A stretch of DNA of 64,000 bases from DATLMR01 sp035634255 (GCA_035634255.1 DASQDI010000115.1:4759-68758); one strand, 5' to 3'. Shown: positions 23,268 through 33,110, counted from the first letter of the stretch. Notes: generated by a model not told the origin, from the sequence alone. Numbers and translations: made by a program.

Positions 23268-23721
23268 TCCTGCGCCTTTTCACCTCTTTTTTAGAGTCCT
23301 TCCCGCCCTTCTTTTTCGACGCCGGCCCGGACCACTGGTACACGGACAGGTCGCAGCGCCCGCGCTCATCGAAGACCACGCCCTCCTCTTCCAGCAGCCA
23401 GCGCTGAAGGTTCGGCTCGTGCGTGATGACGCGCCCCGTAGAGATTCCGCCCTGCGAGTTGATAACCCTGTGCCAGGGGATGTTGCGCTTGTCCCTGGGC
23501 GTCACGTGCATGGCCCAGCCGACCAGCCGCGGGCTGTATCGATCATCGAGCAGGCGCGCGATCTGCCCGTAGGTCATCACCCGCCCGCGCGGAATCCTGA
23601 GCACCAGCCCATAAATTGTTTCGAAGACACGCTCGTAGCCTTCGGGGACCGGCCTGGGGCTTCCGGCCCGGCTCTCGCCCGACGACTTTTCTGCGCTCGA
23701 CTCTTTCTTCGCCCTCGCCAT
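23251..23721 (-). CDS. Alkyltransferase-like protein (ATL), MGMT family without catalytic Cys
   Basis: The protein (156 residues) carries the DNA-binding and active-site domain of O6-alkylguanine-DNA alkyltransferase: VMTYGQIARLL (Tyr51), the Arg finger in SPRLVGWAM (Arg65) and IPWHRVINSQGGIS. In repair transferases the motif is PCHRV; here Trp83 replaces Cys, the mark of alkyltransferase-like proteins, which bind O6-alkylguanine and hand it to nucleotide excision repair rather than repair it directly. The C-terminus has an added Lys/Arg-rich tail (KKKGGKDSKKEVKRRR) that may help DNA binding, and the N-terminus has a 25-residue charged extension. It overlaps the thioesterase gene and follows the DinB-type gene. 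Confidence 0.9.
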   Translation of the reverse strand: MARAKKESSAEKSSGESRAGSPRPVPEGYERVFETIYGLVLRIPRGRVMTYGQIARLLDDRYSPRLVGWAMHVTPRDKRNIPWHRVINSQGGISTGRVITHEPNLQRWLLEEEGVVFDERGRCDLSVYQWSGPASKKKGGKDSKKEVKRRRNGNDI

Positions 23722-23739
23722 GAAGTTTAAACCGGATCA

Positions 23740-24192
23740 TCAGAACAGGGGCGGGGGCTCCACGTCCACGAGGCGGAGGAAGGCATAAAGCTGGCCGCGA
23801 TGATGTATCTCGTGCTCCACCATCCCATGCAGCAGGACGATGCGCGGTAAGCTCTTGCCGAAAATCTCGACTTTATCCCTGATCTGCTCCGAGCCGAGCT
23901 TCGACACCTCTTCGGCCAGTTCCGCGTGCTGGCGGTCGAAGATGTCGGCTATCTCTTCGGGGGGGAGGTTCGACAGGTCGAGCTCGACCTTCTGTTTCGA
24001 CCCGGCTATGGCCGAGCGCGTGATCATGAGCTCGGCCTGAGGGATGTGCGTGACCAGCTCGCGCAGGCTGAACATGCCCTCCTTGGGCCTCCATTCCATC
24101 CTGTCCGCGGGCGCGGCGCGCAGGGCGAGGGAAGTCTGCTTATGAATGCGGTTCCAGTTTTTGACGAAGCTTTCTATCTCGGGACAGCTCAT
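23740..24192 (-). CDS. DinB/YfiT-family four-helix-bundle protein
   Basis: A 150-residue DinB-fold protein: helical throughout, with the three-His metal site at His49 (RELVTHI), His127 and His131 (MVEHEIHHRGQLYAFLR). The family includes metal-dependent thiol S-transferases (bacillithiol, mycothiol) and damage-induced proteins of unknown activity. AAAGGA lies seven bases before the ATG. It leads a small operon with the ATL and thioesterase genes (18-base gap, then overlap), so a stress or DNA-damage setting is plausible. Confidence 0.88.
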   Translation of the reverse strand: MSCPEIESFVKNWNRIHKQTSLALRAAPADRMEWRPKEGMFSLRELVTHIPQAELMITRSAIAGSKQKVELDLSNLPPEEIADIFDRQHAELAEEVSKLGSEQIRDKVEIFGKSLPRIVLLHGMVEHEIHHRGQLYAFLRLVDVEPPPLF

Positions 24193-24530
24193 CGTTCGAT
24201 CCTTTCTACTGATATATCGGAGGAGTCATGAAATACGAAAGGGCTCCTGGCAAGAGGGATATTAGCAGCGCGCGGGGCGTTGTGACCAGCGGCCTTCGCG
24301 TCCGGGGCGGGGCGATCTTCCACAGGCTACCCGCTCGGGGTAGAGCCGTTTTTGTCACCCGCTTCATCGCAAATTGCGTCGAGGCGGAACCGCGAGGGCG
24401 GCTTCCGAGGGGAAATTCCCGCGCGCCTCAACGCCGTATCCCTGTTTCAGGGTATCTCGAAAATGGCAGGCTAACGCGAATTGTCAGAGGCGGTTAACAG
24501 ATTTTGTCAACGTTTATGCCTCCGGGAACC

Positions 24531-24542
24531 TTCAATATTGAA
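24531..24542. promoter_or_regulatory. Palindrome TTCAATATTGAA, candidate activator site
   Basis: A perfect 12-base palindrome centred about 110 bases before the predicted start of the sigma-54 transcript, the distance usual for sites of enhancer-binding proteins. An 11-of-12 copy occurs at 48890-48900. Confidence 0.45.
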
Positions 24543-24620
24543 AGTGATTCTTTAAGCCGTTGAACGTAAGCTGGACCATGAAAGCCGATTCAGGTTTGGG
24601 CGAGAAATCGCTTTAGCTAC

Positions 24621-24635
24621 TGGCACGAACATTGC
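24621..24635 (+). promoter_or_regulatory. Sigma-54 (RpoN) promoter, full consensus
   Basis: TGGCACGAACATTGC matches TGGCACG-N4-TTGC at every position. Transcription should start about 12 bases after the GC element, near 24647. No protein-coding gene follows within 500 bases; a structured RNA ending at 24932 does. Confidence 0.88.
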
Positions 24636-24646
24636 CTAATCTACAA

Positions 24647-24932
24647 GCGGTTCTAGCAGTTCGACAGTTTGATAAAGAAACCTCTTCTGCTCAGAGCAAC
24701 TGCGGGATGCGGAACTAACAGTGGAGAATGGAAGGGAGGATGGGGGCCCTGCCTTCCATTCAACACTAGGTCGAGACTGGCGAGCAGGCCGATCTTGACC
24801 GAAGCTTAAGCAGTACTGAGAGAAGCGACAGACAGTACGACATTCAGGGTGTAAAGGCAGACGGGGGCCTGGCTTTACATCGTGAACTACGGAGCCGCCG
24901 ATGACGAAAGTTATCGGCGGCTGTTGTTTTTT
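24647..24932 (+). ncRNA. Candidate sigma-54-dependent small RNA (about 286 nt)
   Basis: The segment lies between a full-consensus sigma-54 promoter and a strong intrinsic terminator and has no open frame of useful length. It can fold into several hairpins: AGTTC/GAACT closing the 5' domain, 24726-24761 (10-bp stem), GGTCGAGA/TCTTGACC (24769-24800 area, one G-U pair), GTACT/AGTAC, 24848-24881 (9-bp stem) and the terminator. Hairpins two and five share one plan: a long stem, one G-G mismatch, exactly three base pairs, and an eight-base loop ATGGGGGC or ACGGGGGC, with different stem sequences. That looks like a duplicated, structure-conserved recognition element. I know no family with this layout. 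Promoter and terminator are directly visible; the RNA itself is inferred. Confidence 0.75.
24893..24932 (+). terminator. Intrinsic terminator with GAAA tetraloop
   Basis: Stem 24893-24905 pairs with 24910-24922 (13 pairs, one G-U) closed by a GAAA tetraloop at 24906-24909, followed by GTTGTTTTTT. It ends the candidate small RNA. Confidence 0.9.
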
Positions 24933-25166
24933 CCCTTCGCCCGCCCGTCTCACCCTCACCGAACCTGCGACTCGCCTGCAAACCCGTTGCCCTATGTTGG
25001 CCGGGAGCCTAGAATGCTTACATAGCTTGCAGCCTGACGAATACCGGCGAACCTGCGGCTTTTCGGTGTCGTAGAAGAGTTTGTTCTGCTGGTAATTCAC
25101 GTAAGCTCAGGAAAATCGGATTAACGGGCCGGCGATTATTCGGGCCGGTCTCGGAAAAGGAAAGTT

Positions 25167-25691
25167 ATGCATTGTCCATCTTGCGGCGCTGAAGCCACGG
25201 TCGGCCTGAAGTATTGTAAGCGGTGCGGGGAGAATCTGGGCCACTCCTTCCAAATGCCTCAATACAGGGACCAGGGCTCGGACTCCGGCGGAACGATCTG
25301 GATCGCTGTGGCGGCGTGGGCTCTGGCCCTCTCGACGGTCGCCATAACTCTCGGCGGCTTCGGCATAATCTTCACTCACGTATTCGACCTGATGCGGCCG
25401 GCCCCGCCCGGTTTTTCTTCGGCGGGCGAAGCCGACAAGATAGCGGGGTTGATGCTCGGCATCGGGTCGCTCGTCATCTTCGGCATAGTCGCGATGTTGA
25501 TCCGCGTCTTTTCAAAGCTCATGGGGCTCAATTCGTCGCGGGCCGAGAAGTCGTCGCCCCCCAGGGCCATCGCGAGCGACTACCCCCATCAGCAACTCTC
25601 GCCGCCCCCCCCGTCCGTTTCGAGCGTGACCGAGCACACGACGCGAAACTTTGACCTGCCGCAGTACAGGGAGCCTAATGCCCGCGAGTAA
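25167..25691 (+). CDS. Zinc-ribbon membrane protein with TEHTTRNF tail (first of pair)
   Basis: This 174-residue protein starts with a zinc ribbon (MHCPSCGAEA, YCKRCGENL), then two membrane helices (about residues 44-72, TIWIAVAAWALALSTVAITL, and about 95-118, MLGIGSLVIFGIVAMLIRVF), and a cytosolic tail ending SVTEHTTRNFDLPQYREPNARE-like. The tail motif SVTEHTTRNF recurs in the next protein. AAAGGA precedes the ATG by six bases. Cys ribbon and tail should both face the cytosol. Function unknown. It lies 235 bases after the candidate small RNA's terminator. Confidence 0.75.
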   Translation: MHCPSCGAEATVGLKYCKRCGENLGHSFQMPQYRDQGSDSGGTIWIAVAAWALALSTVAITLGGFGIIFTHVFDLMRPAPPGFSSAGEADKIAGLMLGIGSLVIFGIVAMLIRVFSKLMGLNSSRAEKSSPPRAIASDYPHQQLSPPPPSVSSVTEHTTRNFDLPQYREPNARE

Positions 25692-25727
25692 TCGCGCGGG
25701 CCGTCTTTACTCGATACCGGAGGTGCT

Positions 25728-26225
25728 ATGTATTGCTCATCTTGCGGCGCTGAATCGACCAGGGGCCTGAGCCATTGCAGAGTGTGCGGGGCCAACCTGA
25801 ATCCGCCGGCGGGCGCGAGGGTTCCGTCCGAGGCCCCCGGACCCGTCAAAGTGCCCGGGGCCTTCATCTTCCTCTTTCTGGTGACGGCCCTCGTCGGCCT
25901 GCTCGGATTTTTCGGGATATTCGGCGCGGTGATAAACATTCGCTTTCTGAGCCTGCCGCCTGATGTCATCAAGAAGGTGCTCGCGCTCATACTCATATTC
26001 GGCACGTTCTCAATTGTGGGGGTGGTCGCCGTGCTCAGCCATGTGCTCCTGCGCGTCTTCGGCTTTTCGGCTAAACCCCACGCGCCCGCTCAGGCGGTGC
26101 GGACGGCCCCCATCGAGCACCCGCCCGCGCAGATACACGCGCCGCCCATGATGCAGAGCGTGACCGAGCACACGACTCGCAATTTCGAATCGCCTCTGCG
26201 CAGGGAGCCCGGAATGCGCGAGTGA
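25728..26225 (+). CDS. Zinc-ribbon membrane protein with TEHTTRNF tail (second of pair)
   Basis: A 165-residue paralogue of the preceding protein: zinc ribbon (MYCSSCGAES, HCRVCGANL), two membrane helices (about residues 43-70 and 84-112), Pro-rich tail and the ending SVTEHTTRNFESPLRREPG. Overall similarity is low outside the ribbon and tail, so those two parts are under the strongest constraint. GGAGG lies five bases before the ATG, and the gene follows its partner by 36 bases in a likely operon. Function unknown. Confidence 0.75.
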   Translation: MYCSSCGAESTRGLSHCRVCGANLNPPAGARVPSEAPGPVKVPGAFIFLFLVTALVGLLGFFGIFGAVINIRFLSLPPDVIKKVLALILIFGTFSIVGVVAVLSHVLLRVFGFSAKPHAPAQAVRTAPIEHPPAQIHAPPMMQSVTEHTTRNFESPLRREPGMRE

Positions 26226-26366
26226 CGCGGCGGGCCGTTTTCAGGCAGACTCCATATTCACCCGACGGGCCCGGAGGGTTGTCACCCCCTCACCTACAGA
26301 GCGCCTTTCACGTGACGCCGGCCCATGCTTCAATAAACGACTGGCCAATAAATCGGAGGATTATTG

Positions 26367-27284
26367 ATGAATGTATTGGAAGTCCGAAACGTGACTAAGA
26401 GATTCAACGAGTTTACGGCGGTCAGGGATTTATCTTTCGAAGTGAGACAGGGGACCATCTTCGGCCTGCTCGGGCCGAACGGGGCGGGGAAGACGACCAC
26501 GATCCGCATGATCGTCAACATATTCGCCCCCGACAGCGGGGAGATTCTCGTGCGGGGCAAGCACGTCACGCCCGAGCTTCAGCAGAGGATCGGGTACCTG
26601 CCCGAAGAGCGCGGCATCTACAAGAAGATGAAGGTGGGCGAGCAGCTGATCTTCTTCGCGAACCTGAAAGGGCTCGATGGCGAGGAGGCGTCGAAAAAAG
26701 TGGACGAGTGGCTGGCCAGGCTTCAGCTCTCCGACTGGAAAGAGAAGAAGGCCGAGGAGCTGTCGAAGGGCATGCAGCAGAAGGTGCAGTTCATCGCGAC
26801 CGTGATGCACGAGCCGGAGCTGCTCATACTGGACGAGCCTTTCTCCGGCCTCGACCCCGTGAGCACCAACCTGCTCAAGGGCATAATTAAAGACCTGAAG
26901 GACAACGGCAAGACCATAATCTTCTCCACCCACCAGATGGAGCAGGTGGAGCAGATGTGCGACGACATCTGCCTGATCAACCGCTCGACGAAGGTGCTGG
27001 GCGGCAGCCTCAGGGACGTGAAGCGCAGCTTCGGCCGCAACACGATCATCCTCGACTACGAAGGGCCGGCCTCCTTCCTCACCGAGGACCTGATCAAGAA
27101 ACAGACGCGGTTCGCCAACTACGACGAGCTGTTGCTCAACGAGGACTCGGACTCGCAGGAGGTGCTCAGGCGCGCCCTCGCCGCCGGGGGCCGCGTCAAC
27201 CGCTTCGAGCTCGTCGAGCCGTCCCTGAACGAAATCTTCATTGAGAGCGTGACCAAGAATGAAAAAGATACTCGTAATAATTAA
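26367..27284 (+). CDS. ABC transporter ATP-binding protein (NatA-like)
   Basis: A 305-residue ATPase with Walker A GPNGAGKTT, Q-loop GYLPEERGIYKKM, signature ELSKGMQQKVQF, Walker B LLILDEPFSGLDP and the H-switch IIFSTHQMEQVE, then a C-terminal extension (DUF4162 type) ending EIFIESVTK. This form is typical of NatA-type export ATPases. The signature SKGMQ, in place of SGGQ, is common in this subfamily. The start is the ATG at 26367 with GGAGG seven bases upstream. It overlaps the permease gene by 26 bases, showing tight coupling. Substrate unknown; sodium or drug export is the family theme. Confidence 0.93.
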   Translation: MNVLEVRNVTKRFNEFTAVRDLSFEVRQGTIFGLLGPNGAGKTTTIRMIVNIFAPDSGEILVRGKHVTPELQQRIGYLPEERGIYKKMKVGEQLIFFANLKGLDGEEASKKVDEWLARLQLSDWKEKKAEELSKGMQQKVQFIATVMHEPELLILDEPFSGLDPVSTNLLKGIIKDLKDNGKTIIFSTHQMEQVEQMCDDICLINRSTKVLGGSLRDVKRSFGRNTIILDYEGPASFLTEDLIKKQTRFANYDELLLNEDSDSQEVLRRALAAGGRVNRFELVEPSLNEIFIESVTKNEKDTRNN

Positions 27285-28566
27285 GCGTGAGTACCTGACG
27301 CGCGTGCGCACGCGCGCTTTTCTGATCGGCACGATTATAACTCCCCTGTTGATGTTGGCCCTCACGCTCCTGCCCAGCTTCTTCGCCGCGCGCGGCGGCG
27401 GAGAGACTCAAGTGGTCGTGCTGGACCAAAGCGGCGACCCCGGGCTGTTCGAGGCCTTGAACAGGAAGCTCCGCGGGAACGCCCAGCCGGAGGGCGGGAA
27501 CTCGGAGACGCCCCCGGCCGCGCGGCAGGGGCGGGATTCGAGGTACTCTCTCTCTCACGTCGCCGTGCCTCCGGGTCAGGACATCGACGAGGTGACGCGG
27601 AAGTACGACGAGGAGATCATAGCCGGGTCGGACAAGGCGTACCTCGTGCTGCCGCCCGATATTTTGAGCGGCGGCGAGCCCGAGTACAACGCGAAGAACA
27701 TCGACATCACGACGATGGCGCTAGCGCGCCCGATAAGCGCCGCCGTGACCGAGCGCCGGTTGATCAAAGAGGGCTTCCCGCCCGACAAGATACTGAGCTC
27801 GATGAAGGCCGTGGACCTGAAGACCAACCGCGTCACGCCCGAAGGGAAGTCGGAAGAGTCGGGCGCGGCGCTCTTCTTCGTCGGCATCGCCATGCTCATC
27901 TTCATCTACACGACGATCCTGATCTACGGGCTTTCGGTCATGCGCGGGGTGATCGAGGAGAAGCAGTCGCGCATCGTCGAGGTGGTGATCTCTTCAGTCA
28001 GGCCGACGCAGATGATGCTCGGAAAGCTGATAGGGATAGGGCTCGTGGGACTGACCCAATACCTGATCTGGGTCTTCGCGGCGGGCGTGCTCTTCGCCTT
28101 CGGAGCCTCGATAGTCGCTTCGAGCGGCTTCGCTCTGCCGCGCCTGCCGGTCAGCCTGCTGGCCTATTTCGTGATCTACTTCGTGCTCGGGTATTTCCTC
28201 TTCGCCACGCTTTATGTGATCGTCGGCGCCATGGTCTCCAGCGAAGAGGAGGCGCAGCAGGCGCAGTTCCCCGTGACGATGCTGATCATCATGCCGATGA
28301 TGCTGTTCACTCTGGTCATGAGCAACCCCAACAGCACGGCGTCGGTTGTCCTCTCGATGGTGCCGTTCTTCGCCCCGACTTTGATGATGATGCGGATAAC
28401 GATTGCGAACCCCCCGATGTGGCAACTGCTCGGGTCGATGGCCCTGATGCTGCTGGCCATAGCGGGGGCCATCTGGCTCGCTGCGAAGATATACCGGGTC
28501 GGAATCCTTATGTATGGCAAGCGCCCGAGCCTCGCGGAGCTCGGGCGCTGGCTGCGGTACAGCTAA
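27259..28566 (+). CDS. ABC-2 type permease (NatB-like)
   Basis: A 435-residue membrane protein: one helix near the N-terminus (AFLIGTIITPLLMLALTLLPSF-type), a large external domain (about residues 45-205), then five or six helices (about 210-420), including FFVGIAMLIFIYTTILIYG and YFVIYFVLGYFLFATLYVIVG. The segment VIEEKQSRIVEVVISS just after the first of these is the conserved cytosolic helix of ABC-2 permeases. It forms the transporter with the ATPase encoded just upstream. Its stop codon overlaps that of the convergent MFS gene by three bases. Confidence 0.92.
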   Translation: MKKILVIIKREYLTRVRTRAFLIGTIITPLLMLALTLLPSFFAARGGGETQVVVLDQSGDPGLFEALNRKLRGNAQPEGGNSETPPAARQGRDSRYSLSHVAVPPGQDIDEVTRKYDEEIIAGSDKAYLVLPPDILSGGEPEYNAKNIDITTMALARPISAAVTERRLIKEGFPPDKILSSMKAVDLKTNRVTPEGKSEESGAALFFVGIAMLIFIYTTILIYGLSVMRGVIEEKQSRIVEVVISSVRPTQMMLGKLIGIGLVGLTQYLIWVFAAGVLFAFGASIVASSGFALPRLPVSLLAYFVIYFVLGYFLFATLYVIVGAMVSSEEEAQQAQFPVTMLIIMPMMLFTLVMSNPNSTASVVLSMVPFFAPTLMMMRITIANPPMWQLLGSMALMLLAIAGAIWLAAKIYRVGILMYGKRPSLAELGRWLRYS

Positions 28567-29732
28567 CGGAGCCTGCTCATAAAGAACGCGCCGACGAGCG
28601 GGCCGAGGGAGAGGGAGACGAAGGCCCACCTCCACCCCACCGCGCCCGCGATCAGGGGCAGCAGCTGGATCGAGGCGACCGTGACCGCGAACCCGAGCCC
28701 GTTTTGAACCGTGAGCGCGGTGCCCGTGTATTCGGGTGGACAGTGCCGCGCCGCGAGGGCCGAAAACTGGGGGGAGTCGGACACCACGAATATTCCCCAG
28801 ATCAGTATGAAGAGCGCGAGCAGCGACGGCGGGAGGTCGAAGGCGAGCCCGGAGAGGGCGCAGCAGGTCCCGCTGATTATGAGGGAGACGAGCGCGACCT
28901 TGCGCTCGCCCGTCCGTCGCGACAGCCACCCGCCTCCCACGCACCCCGCGGCCCCGACGCCGATGGCGAGGAAGGAGAGCAGGGGCAAGGCTCTCCGCCA
29001 CTGCTCCGGCCCGCCCTCGAATCTCTCCGAAAGGTAGAACGTCACCAGAGACCAGAAGGCGTACAGCTCCCACATGTGGCCGAAGTACCCGAATGCCGTG
29101 TAGCGAAACGGCCGGCCGCGAAAGACCTTGAATATCATTCGCCCGTCGAACCGGGCGCGCCCCTTCAGGTACGGCCCGTCCGGCACTCCGAACAGCACGA
29201 GCGCCCCGCCCGCGATGGCGCTTAACGACGCGGTAAGCACGAGCGCGCGCCAGCTCCATTGCGCCCCGACCGCCTGAATGAGGTAGGGCGAGGCGGTCCC
29301 GAGAGTCAGAGCGCCCACCAGCACGCCCAGCCGCCACCCGAGCCCGGACTGAAACCACATCGCGACTATCTTCATCCCCACCGGGTATATCCCGGCGAGC
29401 GTCAGCCCGGTAAGAAAGCGAAACCCGACCGAGGCGGAGAGCCCCTGCGCGAACAGGCCGAAGCAGGCGTTGGCCAGAGCGCCCATCATCGCCGAGGCGA
29501 AGAACACGCGGCGCGCTTTGAACCTGTCAGAGATGTTTAAGAAGGCGTAAAGAAACGTGCCCGTGATGAAGCCGAGCTGCACGGAGATCGTCAGCCACGC
29601 GCTCTCCGAGTCGGATAGCCCCCAGTCTCTTCTTACGGACGGGACGGCGGCCGTCCCGGAGAACCAGATGGAGGAGGCCAGCAGCACCGAGAAAGATACG
29701 AGCAGCAGCGCCCGGTTCGCGCCGGCCTTCAC
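28563..29732 (-). CDS. Major facilitator superfamily transporter
   Basis: A 389-residue MFS protein with about 12 membrane helices. The first begins ALLLVSFSVLLASSIWFSG; NISDRFKARRVFF between helices 2 and 3 is the MFS loop motif, and RRTGERKVALVSL is its repeat between 8 and 9. The GTG start at 29732 overlaps the stop of the VWA gene (GTGA), so translation is coupled. Substrate cannot be told; the closest general type is the nitrate or sugar-phosphate antiporter-like group. It is the last gene of the MoxR-ferritin-VWA run, an unusual partner for those genes. Confidence 0.88.
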   Translation of the reverse strand: MKAGANRALLLVSFSVLLASSIWFSGTAAVPSVRRDWGLSDSESAWLTISVQLGFITGTFLYAFLNISDRFKARRVFFASAMMGALANACFGLFAQGLSASVGFRFLTGLTLAGIYPVGMKIVAMWFQSGLGWRLGVLVGALTLGTASPYLIQAVGAQWSWRALVLTASLSAIAGGALVLFGVPDGPYLKGRARFDGRMIFKVFRGRPFRYTAFGYFGHMWELYAFWSLVTFYLSERFEGGPEQWRRALPLLSFLAIGVGAAGCVGGGWLSRRTGERKVALVSLIISGTCCALSGLAFDLPPSLLALFILIWGIFVVSDSPQFSALAARHCPPEYTGTALTVQNGLGFAVTVASIQLLPLIAGAVGWRWAFVSLSLGPLVGAFFMSRLR

Positions 29733-30979
29733 CGCACCCGCTTCGTGCGCCTCTTGAGGTAATCCATCAGGATGTACTGGCCGAGCGTCATCGTCGTGGT
29801 GAAGTAGGCTTTGCCCTGGCATATCTCGGTGACCTTCTTCACGAAATCGACGAGGTAAAAGTCGTTCGCGAGCATGAAGGTGTTGATCATTATCCCGCTG
29901 CGCCGGCAGGCGGCCACTTCCTTGAAGGTCTCCTGAATGATTCGTGGGTCGAGGCCCATCGGGTTTTTGTAGATGCGCCCGTCTTCCAGGGTCATGGCCG
30001 AAGGCTTGCCATCCGTGATCATTATGATCTGCCGCATGTCTTTGTTCTGCGACATCAGCACCCGGCGGGCCAGCTTCAACCCCGCGCGCGTGTTCGTGTG
30101 GTACGGGCCGACCTGCGCCTTCGCCACCGCCGACAGGGGTATCTCTTCGGCCGAGTCGTGGAAGAGGACCACCCGGAGCGTGTCGCCCGGATATTGGGTC
30201 CTGATCAAATGCGTCAGCGCGAGCGCGACCCGCTTGGCGGGCGTGAAGCGGTCTTCGCCGTAAAGGATCATCGAGTGGGAGCAGTCCAGCATCAGGACCG
30301 TGGCGCATGAGCTTTGGTACTCCGTCTGATGCACCATCAGGTCGGAGTATTCGAGGTTCAGAGGCACCCCGATCCCTTCGCGCCCGATGGCCGAGCGGAG
30401 CGTCGCATTCACGTCGATGTTCAGGGTGTCGCCGAATTCGTAGCGCTTGGGGGCCTCGCTCGCTTCTATCCCCGTCGAGAGGTGGTTCGTCTCGTGCCGC
30501 CCGAGCGACGAGCGGCCCAGCGCGGCGGTCAGTTCTTTGAGTGCCTTGAAGCCGAGAAAGTCGATCCCTTTATCCGTTATCTCGAACTTGACGCTCTGCT
30601 CGATGGGCTTGCCGGTGCTGCCCCCCTGCCCGGAGGGCTGCGTCTCGTCGTATTGTGATGGGTCCTGCCCTACGCGCAGGTAGCCTTCCTGAACGAGCCG
30701 CTCGATCAGGCGGTCCACCAGCTCGTTCACGGCGTCGGCATTCATGTTGCCCTGCTGGTCGGAGAGGAAGTCCTTCTCCTCTTCCGAGAGCAGCCCGTCT
30801 TCGAGCAGGGCGCGCATGATCGCCTCGCGCAAAGCGTCGAGCGTCTGCTCCTGGTCGTCCCAGTAATTGCTCTCGAACCCACTCTGGAGCAGGAACTCCG
30901 ACAGCTTGTCGAGCAGGTCTTCGAGGCTGATCGAGTTCAGGTCAACGCCGGTCCACTTGGAGTACTTGGTAAATTTCAT
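29729..30979 (-). CDS. VWA-domain protein, partner of MoxR ATPase
   Basis: The product (416 residues) has an acidic helical N-terminal half and a von Willebrand A domain in the C-terminal half (about residues 225-410). The metal-ion site is intact: [10 protein letters not shown] gives D-x-S-x-S, with a Thr in HTNTRAGL and an Asp in [10 protein letters not shown]. Such proteins pair with MoxR AAA+ ATPases to remodel or metallate a target, as in Mg-chelatase ChlD/ChlI. The ATG at 30979 has AGGTG nine bases upstream; a GTG at 30988 is the alternative. It lies downstream of the MoxR and ferritin genes and overlaps the MFS gene by four bases. Confidence 0.9.
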   Translation of the reverse strand: MKFTKYSKWTGVDLNSISLEDLLDKLSEFLLQSGFESNYWDDQEQTLDALREAIMRALLEDGLLSEEEKDFLSDQQGNMNADAVNELVDRLIERLVQEGYLRVGQDPSQYDETQPSGQGGSTGKPIEQSVKFEITDKGIDFLGFKALKELTAALGRSSLGRHETNHLSTGIEASEAPKRYEFGDTLNIDVNATLRSAIGREGIGVPLNLEYSDLMVHQTEYQSSCATVLMLDCSHSMILYGEDRFTPAKRVALALTHLIRTQYPGDTLRVVLFHDSAEEIPLSAVAKAQVGPYHTNTRAGLKLARRVLMSQNKDMRQIIMITDGKPSAMTLEDGRIYKNPMGLDPRIIQETFKEVAACRRSGIMINTFMLANDFYLVDFVKKVTEICQGKAYFTTTMTLGQYILMDYLKRRTKRVR

Positions 30980-31018
30980 CCGAATCACACCTGGCTTTCG
31001 GAAGGGGGCTCCCGGTCA

Positions 31019-31432
31019 CTACCTCCGCGGCCGGAGGCTGCCGACGGTGAAGCTCCTCGCGGCCTCTTCCGAGACCGGGCTGATCGCCGCCTGCCTCGAC
31101 AGGGCCGCGGGCCTCGACTCGTTCGAGTCTGGCGAAGCGTCGGACTCCTCGACTTCGACTATGTCGGCGGCCGTAAAAAGATAAGTCCGCAGGTACTTGT
31201 CCCACTCAGGGTCGCGGCGGCGAATCCACTCGATCAGCATAACGGCGTGCTCTTTCTCTTCGTCCGCGTGATGCGAGAGTATGCGCTTCAGGCCCTCGTC
31301 GTCGCTCACGTCGACCCTCTGGCTGTACCAGTCCATCGCCTCGAGCTCTTCCATGAGCGAGTGGATGGCCCTCGCCATGTCGCGCGTTTCCGGCCTCAGA
31401 AGTTCGTATGGTGCGTGCCATGCTATAGGCAT
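31019..31432 (-). CDS. Encapsulated ferritin (EncFtn) with encapsulin cargo peptide
   Basis: A 137-residue ferritin-like protein. Residues 18-90 follow the encapsulated-ferritin pattern: DMARAIHSLMEELEAMDWY then HHADEEKEHAVMLIEW. Glu29, Glu59 and His62 correspond, by spacing and context, to the ferroxidase ligands Glu32, Glu62 and His65 of the Rhodospirillum protein, and Trp35-Tyr36 to Trp38-Tyr39. After a flexible acidic linker the C-terminus reads RSFTVGSLRPRR, close to the classic encapsulin targeting peptide LTVGSLRR. It should oxidise iron inside an encapsulin shell. No shell gene is next to it or elsewhere in the window. AAGGAG precedes the ATG by eight bases. It sits between MoxR (18-base gap) and VWA genes. 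Confidence 0.92.
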   Translation of the reverse strand: MPIAWHAPYELLRPETRDMARAIHSLMEELEAMDWYSQRVDVSDDEGLKRILSHHADEEKEHAVMLIEWIRRRDPEWDKYLRTYLFTAADIVEVEESDASPDSNESRPAALSRQAAISPVSEEAARSFTVGSLRPRR

Positions 31433-31450
31433 TATTGCGGCTCCTTTCGA

Positions 31451-32920
<1,470 letters not shown>

Positions 32921-33055
32921 GAATTATTACCTCTGGATACCCTATGAAAAAAATGATCGAGCAGGTCAGTCGCTCGTCTACAGAGTTTATAGCTTTATGT
33001 GTTGATTCTGTAAACCCCGCCCGTGTGCGGCGTCTTTTTGCGGGAACGAAGGAGA

Positions 33056-33074
33056 GGCAGCCCCGAGGGCTGCC
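33056..33074. repeat. Short GC hairpin in the gap before MoxR
   Basis: GGCAGCCC and GGGCTGCC flank a three-base loop. It lies in the 190-base gap between two minus-strand genes and has no T run; it resembles small dispersed GC palindromes. Nothing else is seen in that gap. Confidence 0.5.
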
Positions 33075-33110
33075 CCTACAGAGAAATGAAATCGGGAGCT
33101 GTAAAGGCTA

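Larger units (their letters stand above)
24193..24646. other. Gene-free region upstream of the small RNA
   Basis: No convincing coding gene is present. A short rightward frame at 24228-24497 has a fine ribosome site (GGAGG) but its translation is Arg/Pro-rich without domain character. The right part, 24490-24646, is distinctly A/T-richer than the surroundings and holds the palindrome at 24531 and the sigma-54 promoter at 24621. Confidence 0.5.

Noticed and set aside
24228..24497. Short open frame with an excellent GGAGG ribosome site, 89 codons
   Set aside because: The translation is Arg/Pro/Gly-rich without domain, helix pattern or signal, and codon use does not resemble neighbours. It may be a remnant; I left it as part of the gene-free region.
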